A stretch of 64,000 bases of DNA, taken from Peptoniphilus sp. KCTC 25270 (GTDB lineage Bacteria; Bacillota; Clostridia; Tissierellales; Peptoniphilaceae). The translations under genes and the position numbers were made by a program. Below are positions 24,090-33,825 of this stretch, piece after piece. Below the pieces are notes generated by a model. It ran no database searches. It was not told where the DNA came from and saw only the letters and a list, made by a program, of their open reading frames with translations. The stretch lies in the NCBI RefSeq assembly GCF_021012875.1, contig NZ_JAJMZJ010000001.1:1-64000 (forward strand), in the 5' to 3' direction. Numbering within the stretch: the stretch's first letter is position 1; each line of letters opens with the position of its first letter.

Positions 24090-27030
24090 GATACAAAGAG
24101 AAGCCATAACGGATTTAGAACATTCCATCGTTCTTCATGCAGGGGCTGGTGCGGGAAAAACCAAAGTGTTAACCAATCGCTTTTTTCGGATTATTGAAAA
24201 GGGACAGGAAGAAGGAAAGAACCTTCGGATTTTGGCCATTACTTTTACCAAAAAAGCGAGCCGAGAAATGCAAAATCGGATTATGTCCTTGGTGGCTGGA
24301 GATAAGAAGAAATTAGAAAGCTTAAACCACAGTAGCGTTCAAACCATCGATAGTTTTTGTACGGATTTGGTTCGTCAATACGCTCCCATTTTGGGAATTT
24401 CTCCAGGATTTTCCGTAATGGAAGAATACCAAAGCAAGGGAATTTTATCAGAAATTATAGGAGAAACCCTTCGGACAGCCTATGTACAAGAGCCCATTTT
24501 CCGAGAATTTATGGAAGAAATGGAATGGAATTTTTCAAAAGGGGAAAAAGAATTTTTTGACCTGTATATGGATTTGCGACAAAATGGAAATTTGGACCAA
24601 TTTGTGCCGAGGGAAATCAAGGGGAGAGAAAATCCCTTAGAAGAAGGAAAGCAAATTATGAAAGATTTGCGAGAACTTTCCATGGGCAAAACGACCAAAG
24701 CCTACAAACATTTGTATGGAGAAAAGGCAGAATCTTTCTATTCGGGGCTCCTTTCCCAAGAAGAAGAATGGGCGTTTATAGAAGAAACCCCATCGGCCTG
24801 TTCTCGATTGTCTGGGGGAAAAGAGTTTTTGGAGGGTTTGAAATCTTTAGTGGAAAAGCGAAAAGGGGAAGAAGAACACAAAAACATTCCCTATATCGAA
24901 AAGATTTCAGAACTTTTGCAAGAAATTCATAAAAAATATTGGGCAAGAAAGCGAGAAGAGGAAAAGTTAGATTTTGGGGATTTATTGGAACAGTCCTTAA
25001 AGTTACTGGAACGAGAGGATTTACGAGAAGAAATCCAAAATCTCTACGACTATGTTTTAGTGGATGAATTTCAAGATACCAATTTGCAACAGATCCAGCT
25101 GATTCGAACTCTTTCCCAAAAAGGAAATTTATTTATTGTAGGGGATAAAAAACAATCCATTTACGGATTCCGCGGTTCGGATGTAACCTCTTCCCAAGAA
25201 TTTACGAAAAAAATGGTAGAAGAAGGGTTCCGAGAATTGATTATGTCCAAAAACTATCGCAGTTCCACTGAATTGATGGATCGAATGAATGCATTTTTTC
25301 AAGACAAAATGGAAGAATATTCTCCTTTGGAAGGCCATCAATCTCTGGGGGATTTTGTCTATGGAATCAAAAATCTGGTGGAAGAAAAGCAATCCAAAGA
25401 AGAAAAAATCACCGCAGAGGCGGAATATATCGCTCGGGAATTTTTGGAAAACCGAAAGAATTCCAATTTAGAGACCATGGCTCTATTGTTGAGAACATCC
25501 ACTCAGATGCCAATTTATGAAGAAGTTTTTCGAAAATGGAACATTCCCTTTGTCAATCGGAAATCCCAAGGATTTTTCCAACAGCGGGAAATTATGGATT
25601 TGCTTCTACTATTGGAATCCCTCTTTCAATCGGAAAATAAAATTTCTCAAATTGGCGTTTTGCGTTCTCCCTTTGTGGGCCTAGAAGATTCTTCCATTTA
25701 TAAAATGTATAAAGAGGATTTGGAATGGGAAGAAGGGGAAGAAAAAAGCAAATGGGAGCGTTGGAAGAAAAAACAAGAACAATGGAAAAGAGAATTGGAA
25801 AGGGGAGAAATTTCCTCTTTCTTAGAAAAAATCTATTGGATGGAAGGATATGAAGATTTTGTAAAAGAGGAATATGGGGAACAAGGCGTGGAAAATCTTT
25901 TGGATTTCTTGGAAATGGCTCGCCATTATGAAGAGGAATTTGAAGATAGTTTGGTCGGGTTTTTGTCCTATATTCACAAGAAAAAACAGTGGGAGGATCC
26001 AGCACAACCGGATATTTTCTCCTCTGAAAAATATATAGAAATTTCTACGATTCATGGTTCCAAAGGTTTGGAATACGACGTTGTTTTCTTAGGAGATTTA
26101 TCTGCCTCTGGACGGAAGACAAAACAAGATCTAAATTTTTCCCGGGAGTACGGCCCAGGAATTCAATGGGACGGGCGAGATTATATTCACGGAAAAAATC
26201 TAGAGGTACGGGACCAATTTGAGGAAGAAGAGCAGTTGCGTCTTTTGTATGTAGGAATGACTCGGGCGAAAAAACAATTGCATCTTCTGAAAAGCTCAGA
26301 GGATGACAAAGGATTTATGAAATATTTTCAAGATTTTCCCTACGAGATTCCAGAAAGAGAATACACAAATACAAAATTAGAAGAAAGTCCAAAAGAAGAA
26401 GAACCTTTGATTCAACCTTCCTATCGCCAAAAGAAAAGGCAGATTTCCATTTCTCCTTCGAAACTCTTGAGGGAAGAGAGAGAAATTTCTGTATATGAGG
26501 AGGCCATAGGAAAGGAAAAAAAGGCAGACGAAGTAGGGAATTTGCTCCATTTATATGCTGCTTTAACAAAGTCGCCCAATGGAAAAATTCAAGAAAAGAT
26601 TTTGGAAAAGGCTACAGAGATTTTGTCTGAAGAAGAAAAAAATCGTTTGGAATCTCTTTTGGAAAAATACAATCGTCGCTTGGAAAAAGTGGAAGTTCTA
26701 TCTACAGAAATGCCTTTTCAAATTCCCTTGGAAGGGTTTCATTTGGAAGGAATTTTTGACCAAATGGCAAAAGACGAAGAAGGAATCAAACTGATCGATA
26801 TAAAAACGGGGCGCCGGGGAGCAAAAACAGCTTCTATGCCTCAGTACAAAAAGCAATTGCAACTCTATGGGATTGCTTGGCGAAGAATTTATGGAGAGGA
26901 GATTCCTTTGGAATTGTTATTTTTGGAAACGGGGGAAGAAGTTTCTGTAGAAAATATTTCAGAATGGGAAGAGAAAACATGGCTAGAGAATCTAGAACGG
27001 ACCTATTTTGACAGAATGAAAACAGAGTGA
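24070..27030 (+). CDS. addA: AddA helicase-nuclease subunit (UvrD-like)
   Basis: 986 residues. SF1A helicase motifs: Walker A AGAGAGKT at 24-31, TFTKKASREMQNRI, Walker B VLVDEFQDTN, GDKKQSIYGFRGSD, STIHGSKGLEYDVVFL and YVGMTRAKKQL. The C-terminal nuclease domain shows GIFDQMAKDEEGIKLIDIKTG (Asp, Asp-x-Lys). With AddB it forms the Firmicute equivalent of RecBCD. Start ATG 24070 sits inside the addB end with AAAGGAG just upstream, giving translational coupling. Somewhat shorter than Bacillus AddA but complete. Confidence 0.93.
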   Translation: MSEQWNEIQREAITDLEHSIVLHAGAGAGKTKVLTNRFFRIIEKGQEEGKNLRILAITFTKKASREMQNRIMSLVAGDKKKLESLNHSSVQTIDSFCTDLVRQYAPILGISPGFSVMEEYQSKGILSEIIGETLRTAYVQEPIFREFMEEMEWNFSKGEKEFFDLYMDLRQNGNLDQFVPREIKGRENPLEEGKQIMKDLRELSMGKTTKAYKHLYGEKAESFYSGLLSQEEEWAFIEETPSACSRLSGGKEFLEGLKSLVEKRKGEEEHKNIPYIEKISELLQEIHKKYWARKREEEKLDFGDLLEQSLKLLEREDLREEIQNLYDYVLVDEFQDTNLQQIQLIRTLSQKGNLFIVGDKKQSIYGFRGSDVTSSQEFTKKMVEEGFRELIMSKNYRSSTELMDRMNAFFQDKMEEYSPLEGHQSLGDFVYGIKNLVEEKQSKEEKITAEAEYIAREFLENRKNSNLETMALLLRTSTQMPIYEEVFRKWNIPFVNRKSQGFFQQREIMDLLLLLESLFQSENKISQIGVLRSPFVGLEDSSIYKMYKEDLEWEEGEEKSKWERWKKKQEQWKRELERGEISSFLEKIYWMEGYEDFVKEEYGEQGVENLLDFLEMARHYEEEFEDSLVGFLSYIHKKKQWEDPAQPDIFSSEKYIEISTIHGSKGLEYDVVFLGDLSASGRKTKQDLNFSREYGPGIQWDGRDYIHGKNLEVRDQFEEEEQLRLLYVGMTRAKKQLHLLKSSEDDKGFMKYFQDFPYEIPEREYTNTKLEESPKEEEPLIQPSYRQKKRQISISPSKLLREEREISVYEEAIGKEKKADEVGNLLHLYAALTKSPNGKIQEKILEKATEILSEEEKNRLESLLEKYNRRLEKVEVLSTEMPFQIPLEGFHLEGIFDQMAKDEEGIKLIDIKTGRRGAKTASMPQYKKQLQLYGIAWRRIYGEEIPLELLFLETGEEVSVENISEWEEKTWLENLERTYFDRMKTE

Positions 27031-27063
27031 TAATATGTATCAAAACAGGAAGGTGGGAGTAGA

Positions 27064-29652
27064 ATGAATCAGGAAAAGAAATTTCAAGTTACGGGGATGA
27101 CTTGTTCTGCCTGTGTAGCGGCTGTGGAAAAATCCGTAAAAAAACTTGAGGGAATCGATTCCGTTGCGGTAAACCTTTTAACCAATTCTATGAAAGTTTC
27201 CTATGATTCCGATATTGTGGAAGCGGGAAAAATTATAGAAGCCGTAGAAAAAGCGGGTTACGAAGCAAAGGAAGAAGCCGTAGAAAAAGCAAAAGAGAAA
27301 AAAGTAAATCGCGATCCCTATAAAGAGATGTTAGAAATTCAGCAAAAACGGCTGATTTGGTCCTTGTTTCTCTTAATCCCTCTTTTATACATTGCCATGG
27401 GGCCTATGGTTGGGCTCTATGAATTTCCGATTTTCAAAGGTCATGAGAATCATTTGATTTTTGCTTTGACTCAAATGTTTTTAACGGCAGGAATTCTTTT
27501 GATTCACAATCATTATTATAAAAATGGGTTGCAGGCGTTATTCCGTAGAAATCCCAATATGGACACACTCATTGCCGTAGGATCTGGAGCGGGATTCTTA
27601 TATGGGATTTTTGTTATTTTTCGATTAGCCTATGGTTATGGCCATGGAGATATGGACTTGATAATGACCTATGGTCATGAATTGTATTTTGAATCTTCAG
27701 GAACCATTGTGGTTTTAATTGCCTTTGGGAAGTGGCTAGAGGCGAGAGCCAAACGAAGAACTTCCAACGCCATAACTCAGCTGATGGATTTAACGCCTCC
27801 TTCTGGGCGAGTGATTCGAAATGGGGAAGAGATTATTCTGCCTATTGAAGAAGTGGTAAAGGGAGATATTCTCGTTCTTGGTCCAGGGGAAAATGTTCCA
27901 GTGGATGGAATCGTAACGGAGGGATTTACCTCCATTGATGAATCGGCTTTAAGTGGCGAATCCATTCCCGTGGAAAAACACGTAGGGGACAAAATTATGG
28001 CGGCTACAACCAATGGGGGAGGGCGTATTTTATTTGAGGCCACCTCTGTTGGAGAAGATACAACCATTTCAAAAATTATTGCTTTGGTGGAAGATGCCAA
28101 TGCAACCAAAGCGCCGATTTCCAAATTGGCGGACCGAATTTCTGGGATTTTTGTTCCCATTGTAATGGGAATTTCCCTAATTACTTTCCTCGTTTGGATG
28201 GGAACGGGGCAAGGATTCGAATTTTCTCTTCGAATGGCCATTGCCGTTTTGGTAATTAGTTGCCCTTGTGCCTTAGGCCTTGCCACTCCCGTTGCCATTA
28301 TGGTAGGAACGGGATTGGGAGCCAAAGGGGGCGTATTGTTTAAGTCTGCAGAAAGTTTAGAAATTTTGCATCATGTGGACACCATTGTATTGGACAAAAC
28401 GGGAACCATTACTAGGGGAAAACCCTTTGTAACCGATGTTTTTGGTGTGGAAAAAAATCCGAAGGATCTTTTGGCTTTGGCCTATGCTTTGGAAAAAAAT
28501 TCAGAGCATCCTTTGGCCGATGCCGTAGTTCGTGGATTTGAAACCATAGAAGAAAAGGGAGAAATGAAAACCGTAGAAAATTTCCAAGCCATTCCAGGGA
28601 AAGGATTGGAAGGAACGGTGGAAGGAAAAAGAATCTTTGCCGGGAATAAAACGTTAATGGAAGAAAATGGAATTTCCTTGGAGTTGGTAGAGGAAGAATT
28701 GTCTTTGGCTTTATCCCAAGGGAAAACGCCCCTGTTTTTTGGCGAAAAAGACCATTTTTATGGTTGGATTGCGGCGAAGGATTTGGTAAAGGAAAGCTCT
28801 CTAGAAGCTTTGAAAAAATTGCAAGAAATGGGAAAAGAAACGGTAATGTTAACGGGAGATAACGAAAAGACGGCCAAAGCCGTAGGCGAATCTCTGCCCA
28901 TTGATAAAATAATTGCCGAGGTTTTGCCTCAAGAAAAAGAATCCTACATTCGTGAATTTGAAGAAAAAGGGAAAAAAGTGGCCATGGTAGGAGATGGAAT
29001 CAACGATGCCCCCGCCTTGGCTCGGGCGGATGTAGGAATTGCCATTGGCGCCGGAACAGATATTGCCATGGAAAGTGCGGATTTGGTTTTAATGAAGAGC
29101 AATCTATTGGATGTTGTTGAAGCCATTCGTTTGTCAGAAAATACCATCCGAAATATTAAACAAAATCTATTCTGGGCGTTTTTCTACAATGTAATTTGTA
29201 TTCCTGTGGCAGCTGGAGTATTTTATCCCCATTTTGGGTTAACATTAAATCCTATGATTGCTGCTTTTGCTATGAGTATTAGCTCTCTATTTGTAGTAAG
29301 TAACGCTTTGCGTTTGAACTTGGTAAAAATAGGGAATGATAGCAGTAAGGACGAATCTTTAGAAGAAGATTCAGAAATTCATTTTCATAAGAAAGAGCTT
29401 CAAGAAGAAAAGCCAAATAAAAAGGAGAGAAAACAAATGGAAAAAAGAACGTTGGAATTGGACGGATTAAGTTGCAACCATTGCGTTATGCGTGTAGAAA
29501 AAATTCTAAACGATATGAAGGGAATTGAAGCAAAAGTAACCTTAGATCCACAAGAAGCTGTTATTTTTGCGGAAGATTTGAAGGATATAAAAATTGAAGA
29601 AATTCAAAAACAAATTACCGAAGCCGGTTACGATGTAAAATCGGTAAAATAA
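27064..29652 (+). CDS. copA: Cu+-exporting P-type ATPase with fused C-terminal CopZ-like domain
   Basis: 862 residues. N-terminal heavy-metal domain GMTCSACVAAVEK, P1B ATPase core with actuator SALSGES, metal site CPC at 400-402 (SCPCALGLATP), phosphorylated Asp at about 444 in DKTGT, HP motif SEHPLAD, and GDGINDAPALARADVGIAIG. After the last membrane helices comes a charged linker (about 755-790) and a second heavy-metal domain, LDGLSCNHCVMRVEKIL, at the very C-terminus. CPC and the paired-Cys domains point to Cu+. The C-terminal domain is preceded by an internal RBS-like GGAG (29424-29427) and ATG (29437), see findings. Located 33 bases after addA with its own GGTGGGAG. Confidence 0.93.
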   Translation: MNQEKKFQVTGMTCSACVAAVEKSVKKLEGIDSVAVNLLTNSMKVSYDSDIVEAGKIIEAVEKAGYEAKEEAVEKAKEKKVNRDPYKEMLEIQQKRLIWSLFLLIPLLYIAMGPMVGLYEFPIFKGHENHLIFALTQMFLTAGILLIHNHYYKNGLQALFRRNPNMDTLIAVGSGAGFLYGIFVIFRLAYGYGHGDMDLIMTYGHELYFESSGTIVVLIAFGKWLEARAKRRTSNAITQLMDLTPPSGRVIRNGEEIILPIEEVVKGDILVLGPGENVPVDGIVTEGFTSIDESALSGESIPVEKHVGDKIMAATTNGGGRILFEATSVGEDTTISKIIALVEDANATKAPISKLADRISGIFVPIVMGISLITFLVWMGTGQGFEFSLRMAIAVLVISCPCALGLATPVAIMVGTGLGAKGGVLFKSAESLEILHHVDTIVLDKTGTITRGKPFVTDVFGVEKNPKDLLALAYALEKNSEHPLADAVVRGFETIEEKGEMKTVENFQAIPGKGLEGTVEGKRIFAGNKTLMEENGISLELVEEELSLALSQGKTPLFFGEKDHFYGWIAAKDLVKESSLEALKKLQEMGKETVMLTGDNEKTAKAVGESLPIDKIIAEVLPQEKESYIREFEEKGKKVAMVGDGINDAPALARADVGIAIGAGTDIAMESADLVLMKSNLLDVVEAIRLSENTIRNIKQNLFWAFFYNVICIPVAAGVFYPHFGLTLNPMIAAFAMSISSLFVVSNALRLNLVKIGNDSSKDESLEEDSEIHFHKKELQEEKPNKKERKQMEKRTLELDGLSCNHCVMRVEKILNDMKGIEAKVTLDPQEAVIFAEDLKDIKIEEIQKQITEAGYDVKSVK

Positions 29653-29690
29653 AAAAAGGCCCGGATGTATTTTGCATCGGGGCTTTTCTA
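29653..29690 (+). terminator. rho-independent terminator
   Basis: An imperfect stem AAAGGCCCGGATG (29655-29667) with CATCGGGGCTTTT (29675-29687). Ends the copper ATPase transcript. Confidence 0.7.
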
Positions 29691-29745
29691 TGGAGAGAAA
29701 AAATAGGGTATAACATAGAAAGAAAAAAAGAATAGGAGGGACACT

Positions 29746-29955
29746 ATGAGTGATTTTTCTTTTGAAATTGTGGAACATATTGGCGTTTTAGGAGAGGGAA
29801 AAGACGGCTGGAGAAAAGAATTAAACCGAGTAAGCTATAGTGGACACAAACCAAAATTTGATATTCGTAGTTGGAATGAAGACCATAGCAAAATGTCTAA
29901 GGGAATTACTTTATCCGATGAAGAATTTATGGAGCTAAGAGAATTACTAAAATAA
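29746..29955 (+). CDS. YdbC/PC4-like small DNA-binding protein
   Basis: 69 residues; contains GEGKDGWRKELNRVSYSGHKPKFDIRSW and a C-terminal LSDEEFMELRELL. This matches the bacterial YdbC family, relatives of the eukaryotic PC4 single-stranded-DNA-binding coactivator. RBS AGGAGGG before ATG. Probably nucleic-acid binding in the cytosol; the specific role in bacteria is poorly known. Confidence 0.8.
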   Translation: MSDFSFEIVEHIGVLGEGKDGWRKELNRVSYSGHKPKFDIRSWNEDHSKMSKGITLSDEEFMELRELLK

Positions 29956-29978
29956 AATAATAGAAAGTTAGGAAGAAA

Positions 29979-30392
29979 ATGACTTTTAAGGAAAAAATTC
30001 GCAAACAGGCCATGGAATATAGTAGAGGACGATATGGCCCCGATTCTCTCAATCGATTTTTACAATGGACTTCGATTCTATTGGTTGTACTGGGAGTGGT
30101 AACGCCCTATCGTTGGATTATTGTTTTGGGATTTTTGGGAATGATTGGGGTAAATTTCCGTATGTTAAGCAAAAATATTTCCCAAAGACGCTTGGAAAAT
30201 CAAAAATTTCAAAAAATCGTTGCGCCGATTCAAAAGCAACTAAATATTGGAAAGACCCAACGAAAAGAGTGGAAGACATCGAGAATTGTTCGTTGTCCTC
30301 ATTGTAAAGAAGCTTTGCGTTTGCCAAAAAACAAAGGGAAGCTTCGAATTACTTGTCCCCATTGTAAAGGAACTTTTGAAAAACGGGTTTAA
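29979..30392 (+). CDS. small membrane protein with C-terminal zinc ribbon
   Basis: 137 residues. Two hydrophobic segments at about 28-65 (WTSILLVVLGVVTPYRW and IIVLGFLGMIGVNF), a basic cytoplasmic linker, then CPHCKEALRLPKNKGKLRITCPHCKGTF, a four-Cys zinc ribbon of the kind seen in small zinc-ribbon proteins of Firmicutes. Lies 23 bases after the YdbC gene, probably co-transcribed. Function unknown. Confidence 0.75.
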   Translation: MTFKEKIRKQAMEYSRGRYGPDSLNRFLQWTSILLVVLGVVTPYRWIIVLGFLGMIGVNFRMLSKNISQRRLENQKFQKIVAPIQKQLNIGKTQRKEWKTSRIVRCPHCKEALRLPKNKGKLRITCPHCKGTFEKRV

Positions 30393-30422
30393 GGGAGAAA
30401 AATCTCCGTAAAAAGAAAAAAT

Positions 30423-30451
30423 AGGGCTTTCATTGAGAAAAAAGCCTCTTT
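30423..30451 (+). terminator. weak hairpin terminator
   Basis: AGGGCTTT and AAAGCCTCT flank a short loop, followed by a partly T-rich tract. Likely ends the zinc-ribbon transcript before the tig promoter. Confidence 0.5.
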
Positions 30452-30497
30452 ATTTGGGAAAAATTGTAGTTAACTGTTGTTTTTTCGTTACTTATGG

Positions 30498-30503
30498 TAT
30501 AAT
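30498..30503 (+). promoter_or_regulatory. -10 of the tig-clpP-clpX promoter
   Basis: TATAAT in GGTATAATACT, with TGTTGT as a weak -35 at 30475-30480 (17-nt spacer). No CtsR or CIRCE operator was recognised here. Confidence 0.55.
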
Positions 30504-30533
30504 ACTTTGGATATAAAAATTGGAGGGGTACCC

Positions 30534-31856
30534 ATGACTGAAATAAAAAAACAAGAAAAAAATAAAGTGTATTTTGATTTGACAATTTCTGCAGAAGAAA
30601 TTAAGAAAGCAGAAATGGACGTTTATAAGAAAAACAAGTCTTATTTCAACGTTCCAGGATTCCGTAAAGGAAAAGCACCAAAGAAAATCATTGAAAATGT
30701 ATATGGCGATGGCATTTTCTTCGAAGATGCAATTAACGAAGTATTGCCAAAAATGTACGAAGAAGCCATTAAAGAATTGGATTTAGACGTAATCGATCAA
30801 CCAAATGTTGATATTGAAGAATTCAACCGTGGGGAAGACGTGGTTGTAAATATTGATGTAGAAGTAAAACCTGAAGTAAAATTGGGTAACTATAAAGGCG
30901 TAGAGATCGAGGAAGTTCCTACAGAAGTTTCTGACGAATTGATCGACAATGAGTTAGAAAAAGAACGTCACCTAAACGCTCGCAAAATCAACGTAGATGA
31001 TCGTGCAGCAAAAGAAGGGGACAAAGTAAACATTGATTTCGCAGGAAAAGTAGACGGAGAAGCTTTTGAAGGCGGCACAGCAGAAGATCAAGAATTGGAG
31101 CTTGGCGCTGGAAACTTTATCCCAGGATTTGAAGACGGAATCGTAGGGAAAAATGTAGGCGAAACTTTTGATATTGATGTGAAATTCCCAGAAGATTATT
31201 TCTCTGAAGAATTACAAGGAAAAGACGCCGTATTTACCATTACTTTGAATTCTATTTCTGTGGAAGAATTGCCAGAAGTAGATGATGAATTTATTAAGGA
31301 TATTTCTGAATTCGATACAGTAGACGAATACAAAGAAGACGTTCGCAAAAAGAAAACAGAAGAAGTAGAAAATAGCGCGAAAAACATTCGTGTAAGCCGT
31401 GTATTGGACAAAGTTGTAGAAGGTTTGGAAGTAGAATTGCCACCAGTAATGGTTGAAAATGCAATGGACGAACAAATTCGCAACATGGATTACAATATGC
31501 GTTCTCAAGGCATTGCTTTGGAACAATATCTACAAATGTTGGGACAATCTTTGGATGAGTTCAAAGAAACAATGCGCGACGATGTAGAACAAGAAGTTCT
31601 TCGTTCTTTGGCGGTAGAAGCTGTAATTAAAGAAGAAGGATTTGAAGTTTCTGATGAAGAAATGGAAAAAGAAGCAAAAGACGCAGCGGCAAAATATTTT
31701 GCTGATGACGAAGAAAAACAAGAAGAAATGGTAAAAACTATGTTAGAAGGCAACACAGAAATGTTGCGTGATGATTTAATCCGTAGAAAAGCCATTGATT
31801 TCTTGGTAGATAACGCAAAAGAAGTAGAAGCAAAAGAAGAATCTACAGAAGAATAA
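30534..31856 (+). CDS. tig: trigger factor
   Basis: Ribosome-associated chaperone and peptidyl-prolyl isomerase. 440 residues from ATG 30534, which has GGAGGGG just upstream; the longer frame from 30477 lacks an RBS. N-terminal ribosome-binding domain with FNVPGFRKGKAPKKIIE (the ribosome-docking signature), FKBP domain at about 155-240 (AKEGDKVNIDFAGKVDGEAF, then NFIPGFEDGIVG), and a helical C-terminal substrate cradle. The acidic C-terminus is normal. First gene of the tig-clpP-clpX cluster. Confidence 0.97.
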   Translation: MTEIKKQEKNKVYFDLTISAEEIKKAEMDVYKKNKSYFNVPGFRKGKAPKKIIENVYGDGIFFEDAINEVLPKMYEEAIKELDLDVIDQPNVDIEEFNRGEDVVVNIDVEVKPEVKLGNYKGVEIEEVPTEVSDELIDNELEKERHLNARKINVDDRAAKEGDKVNIDFAGKVDGEAFEGGTAEDQELELGAGNFIPGFEDGIVGKNVGETFDIDVKFPEDYFSEELQGKDAVFTITLNSISVEELPEVDDEFIKDISEFDTVDEYKEDVRKKKTEEVENSAKNIRVSRVLDKVVEGLEVELPPVMVENAMDEQIRNMDYNMRSQGIALEQYLQMLGQSLDEFKETMRDDVEQEVLRSLAVEAVIKEEGFEVSDEEMEKEAKDAAAKYFADDEEKQEEMVKTMLEGNTEMLRDDLIRRKAIDFLVDNAKEVEAKEESTEE

Positions 31857-31889
31857 AAGAGGCAAATCGCCTCGAAAAGGAGGCATTAT

Positions 31890-32474
31890 ATGGCTTTAGT
31901 ACCTATGGTCGTAGAGCAAACCAATCGTGGGGAGCGCAGTTACGATATTTATTCTAGGTTATTAAAAGATCGAATTATATTTTTAAGTGGTGAAGTAAAT
32001 AGTCAAATGTCCGATTTGATTGTGGCTCAGTTGTTGTTTTTAGAGTCCGAGGATCCAGACAAAGACATTCAAATCTATATTAATTCACCAGGGGGATCTG
32101 TAAGTGCAGGCCTTGCCATTTACGATACAATGCAATATATCAAACCAGATGTATCCACCATTTGTATTGGTATGGCAGCGTCTATGGGAGCCTTTTTGTT
32201 GTTGGCAGGTGCTGAAGGGAAGCGTTACGCTTTACCAAATGCCGATGTAATGATTCACCAACCACTAGGGGGCGCGCAAGGACAGGCTTCTGATATTAAA
32301 ATTCAAGCCGAAAAAATCTTGGCAACAAGAGAGCGCTTAAATAAAATTATTTCAGAAAAAACAGGTCAACCATTGGAAAAAGTAGAAAAAGATACCGATC
32401 GTGATTACTATATGACAGCAGAAGAAGCCAAGGCATATGGAATCATTGACGAGGTAATTGAAAAAAGAGGATAG
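31890..32474 (+). CDS. clpP: ATP-dependent Clp protease proteolytic subunit
   Basis: 194 residues. Serine protease forming the tetradecameric chamber. Catalytic Ser98 in [11 protein letters not shown], His123 in [12 protein letters not shown], and Asp in the expected [18 protein letters not shown] region. N-terminal [18 protein letters not shown] is typical. RBS AAAGGAGG. 33 bases after tig and 12 before clpX, one operon. Confidence 0.97.
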   Translation: MALVPMVVEQTNRGERSYDIYSRLLKDRIIFLSGEVNSQMSDLIVAQLLFLESEDPDKDIQIYINSPGGSVSAGLAIYDTMQYIKPDVSTICIGMAASMGAFLLLAGAEGKRYALPNADVMIHQPLGGAQGQASDIKIQAEKILATRERLNKIISEKTGQPLEKVEKDTDRDYYMTAEEAKAYGIIDEVIEKRG

Positions 32475-32486
32475 TTTGGAGGAAGT

Positions 32487-33719
32487 ATGTCAACAAATGA
32501 CGAAACACTTCGCTGTTCTTTTTGTGGAAAACCGCAAAGCAAAGTGGACCGATTGATTTCTGGTCCCAATGTATATATCTGCAATGAATGTATATCTGTT
32601 TGCCACAATATGATTGAAGAAGAAGAGGAAGGGGCAAAATCCATTTCTTATGAGATGGAATTGCCAACTCCTTCTGAAATTAAAGATGCTTTGGATAGCT
32701 ATGTTATTCAGCAGGATCAAGCCAAACGAGCTTTGGCTGTGGCTATGTACAATCATTATAAGCGAATCCAAAATCGTGAAATGGAGAAAGATTCCGAAGT
32801 AGAAATTCAAAAGAGTAATATTTTAATGGTCGGGCCAACAGGTAGCGGTAAGACGCTTCTTGCTCAAACGATGGCTCGTATTTTGAATGTACCTTTTGCC
32901 ATTGCAGACGCCACTTCTTTAACAGAAGCGGGTTATGTAGGGGAAGATGTAGAAAATATTATTTTGAAGCTGATTCAAGCAGCGGATTATGATGTAGAAG
33001 CAGCCGAACAAGGAATTATCTACGTAGACGAAATTGATAAAATTGCAAGAAAATCAGAAAATGTATCCATTACTCGAGATGTAAGTGGAGAAGGGGTTCA
33101 ACAAGCCCTTTTGAAAATTATTGAAGGAACGGTAGCCAATGTTCCGCCACAAGGGGGACGTAAGCATCCGAACCAAGAATTTTTACAAGTGGATACAAGC
33201 AACATTCTATTTATTTTAGGTGGAGCTTTTGATTCGATTGATAAAATTATTGAAAGTCGTATTGGTAAAGGGGGAATCGGTTTTGGTAGCAATATCAAAG
33301 AAACCAATCGCCCAACAGATGAAATTTTGAAGAATTTAGAAACCCAAGATTTATTAAAATATGGTTTGATTCCAGAATTTATCGGTCGTTTACCAGTTAC
33401 GGTGACTTTGGAAGAGCTAGACAAAAATGCCTTGAAACAAATTTTGGTCGAGCCAAAAAATGCTTTGGTAAAACAATACCAAGAGTTATTGAAAATGGAC
33501 GATGTAGAATTGGAATTTGAGGAAGATGCTTTAGATGCCATTGCAGAACTTGCGATTCGCAAAAAAGCAGGCGCAAGGGGACTTCGTGGAATCATTGAAG
33601 ATACAATGATGAATATTATGTTTGAAGTTCCATCAAGAAGTGATGTGAAAAAAGTAATTGTTACAAGAGAAAGCGTAGAAAAAAACGAATCTCCTATTAT
33701 GATTTCCAAAGAAGATTAA
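32487..33719 (+). CDS. clpX: Clp protease ATPase subunit ClpX
   Basis: 410 residues. N-terminal zinc-binding domain ([18 protein letters not shown], then CNECISVC), AAA+ core with Walker A GPTGSGKT, pore loop GYVGEDVE, Walker [19 protein letters not shown] and the IGF-type loop KGGIGFGSN, which docks onto ClpP. Unfolds substrates for ClpP. Normal length. Confidence 0.97.
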   Translation: MSTNDETLRCSFCGKPQSKVDRLISGPNVYICNECISVCHNMIEEEEEGAKSISYEMELPTPSEIKDALDSYVIQQDQAKRALAVAMYNHYKRIQNREMEKDSEVEIQKSNILMVGPTGSGKTLLAQTMARILNVPFAIADATSLTEAGYVGEDVENIILKLIQAADYDVEAAEQGIIYVDEIDKIARKSENVSITRDVSGEGVQQALLKIIEGTVANVPPQGGRKHPNQEFLQVDTSNILFILGGAFDSIDKIIESRIGKGGIGFGSNIKETNRPTDEILKNLETQDLLKYGLIPEFIGRLPVTVTLEELDKNALKQILVEPKNALVKQYQELLKMDDVELEFEEDALDAIAELAIRKKAGARGLRGIIEDTMMNIMFEVPSRSDVKKVIVTRESVEKNESPIMISKED

Positions 33720-33783
33720 TCTCTTCCAATAGGAGAAACAATCGAATAGAGATTCAGCTATACCTTTCGATATAGATTAACAA

Positions 33784-33812
33784 AGAGCTCACTTTGGTGG
33801 GCTCTCTTTTGT
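33784..33812 (+). terminator. hairpin between clpX and lon
   Basis: AGAGCTCAC (33784-33792) pairs with GTGGGCTCT (33797-33805), followed by CTTTTG. A weak T tract suggests partial read-through into lon. Confidence 0.6.
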
Positions 33813-33825
33813 AAAAGGAGGATCT

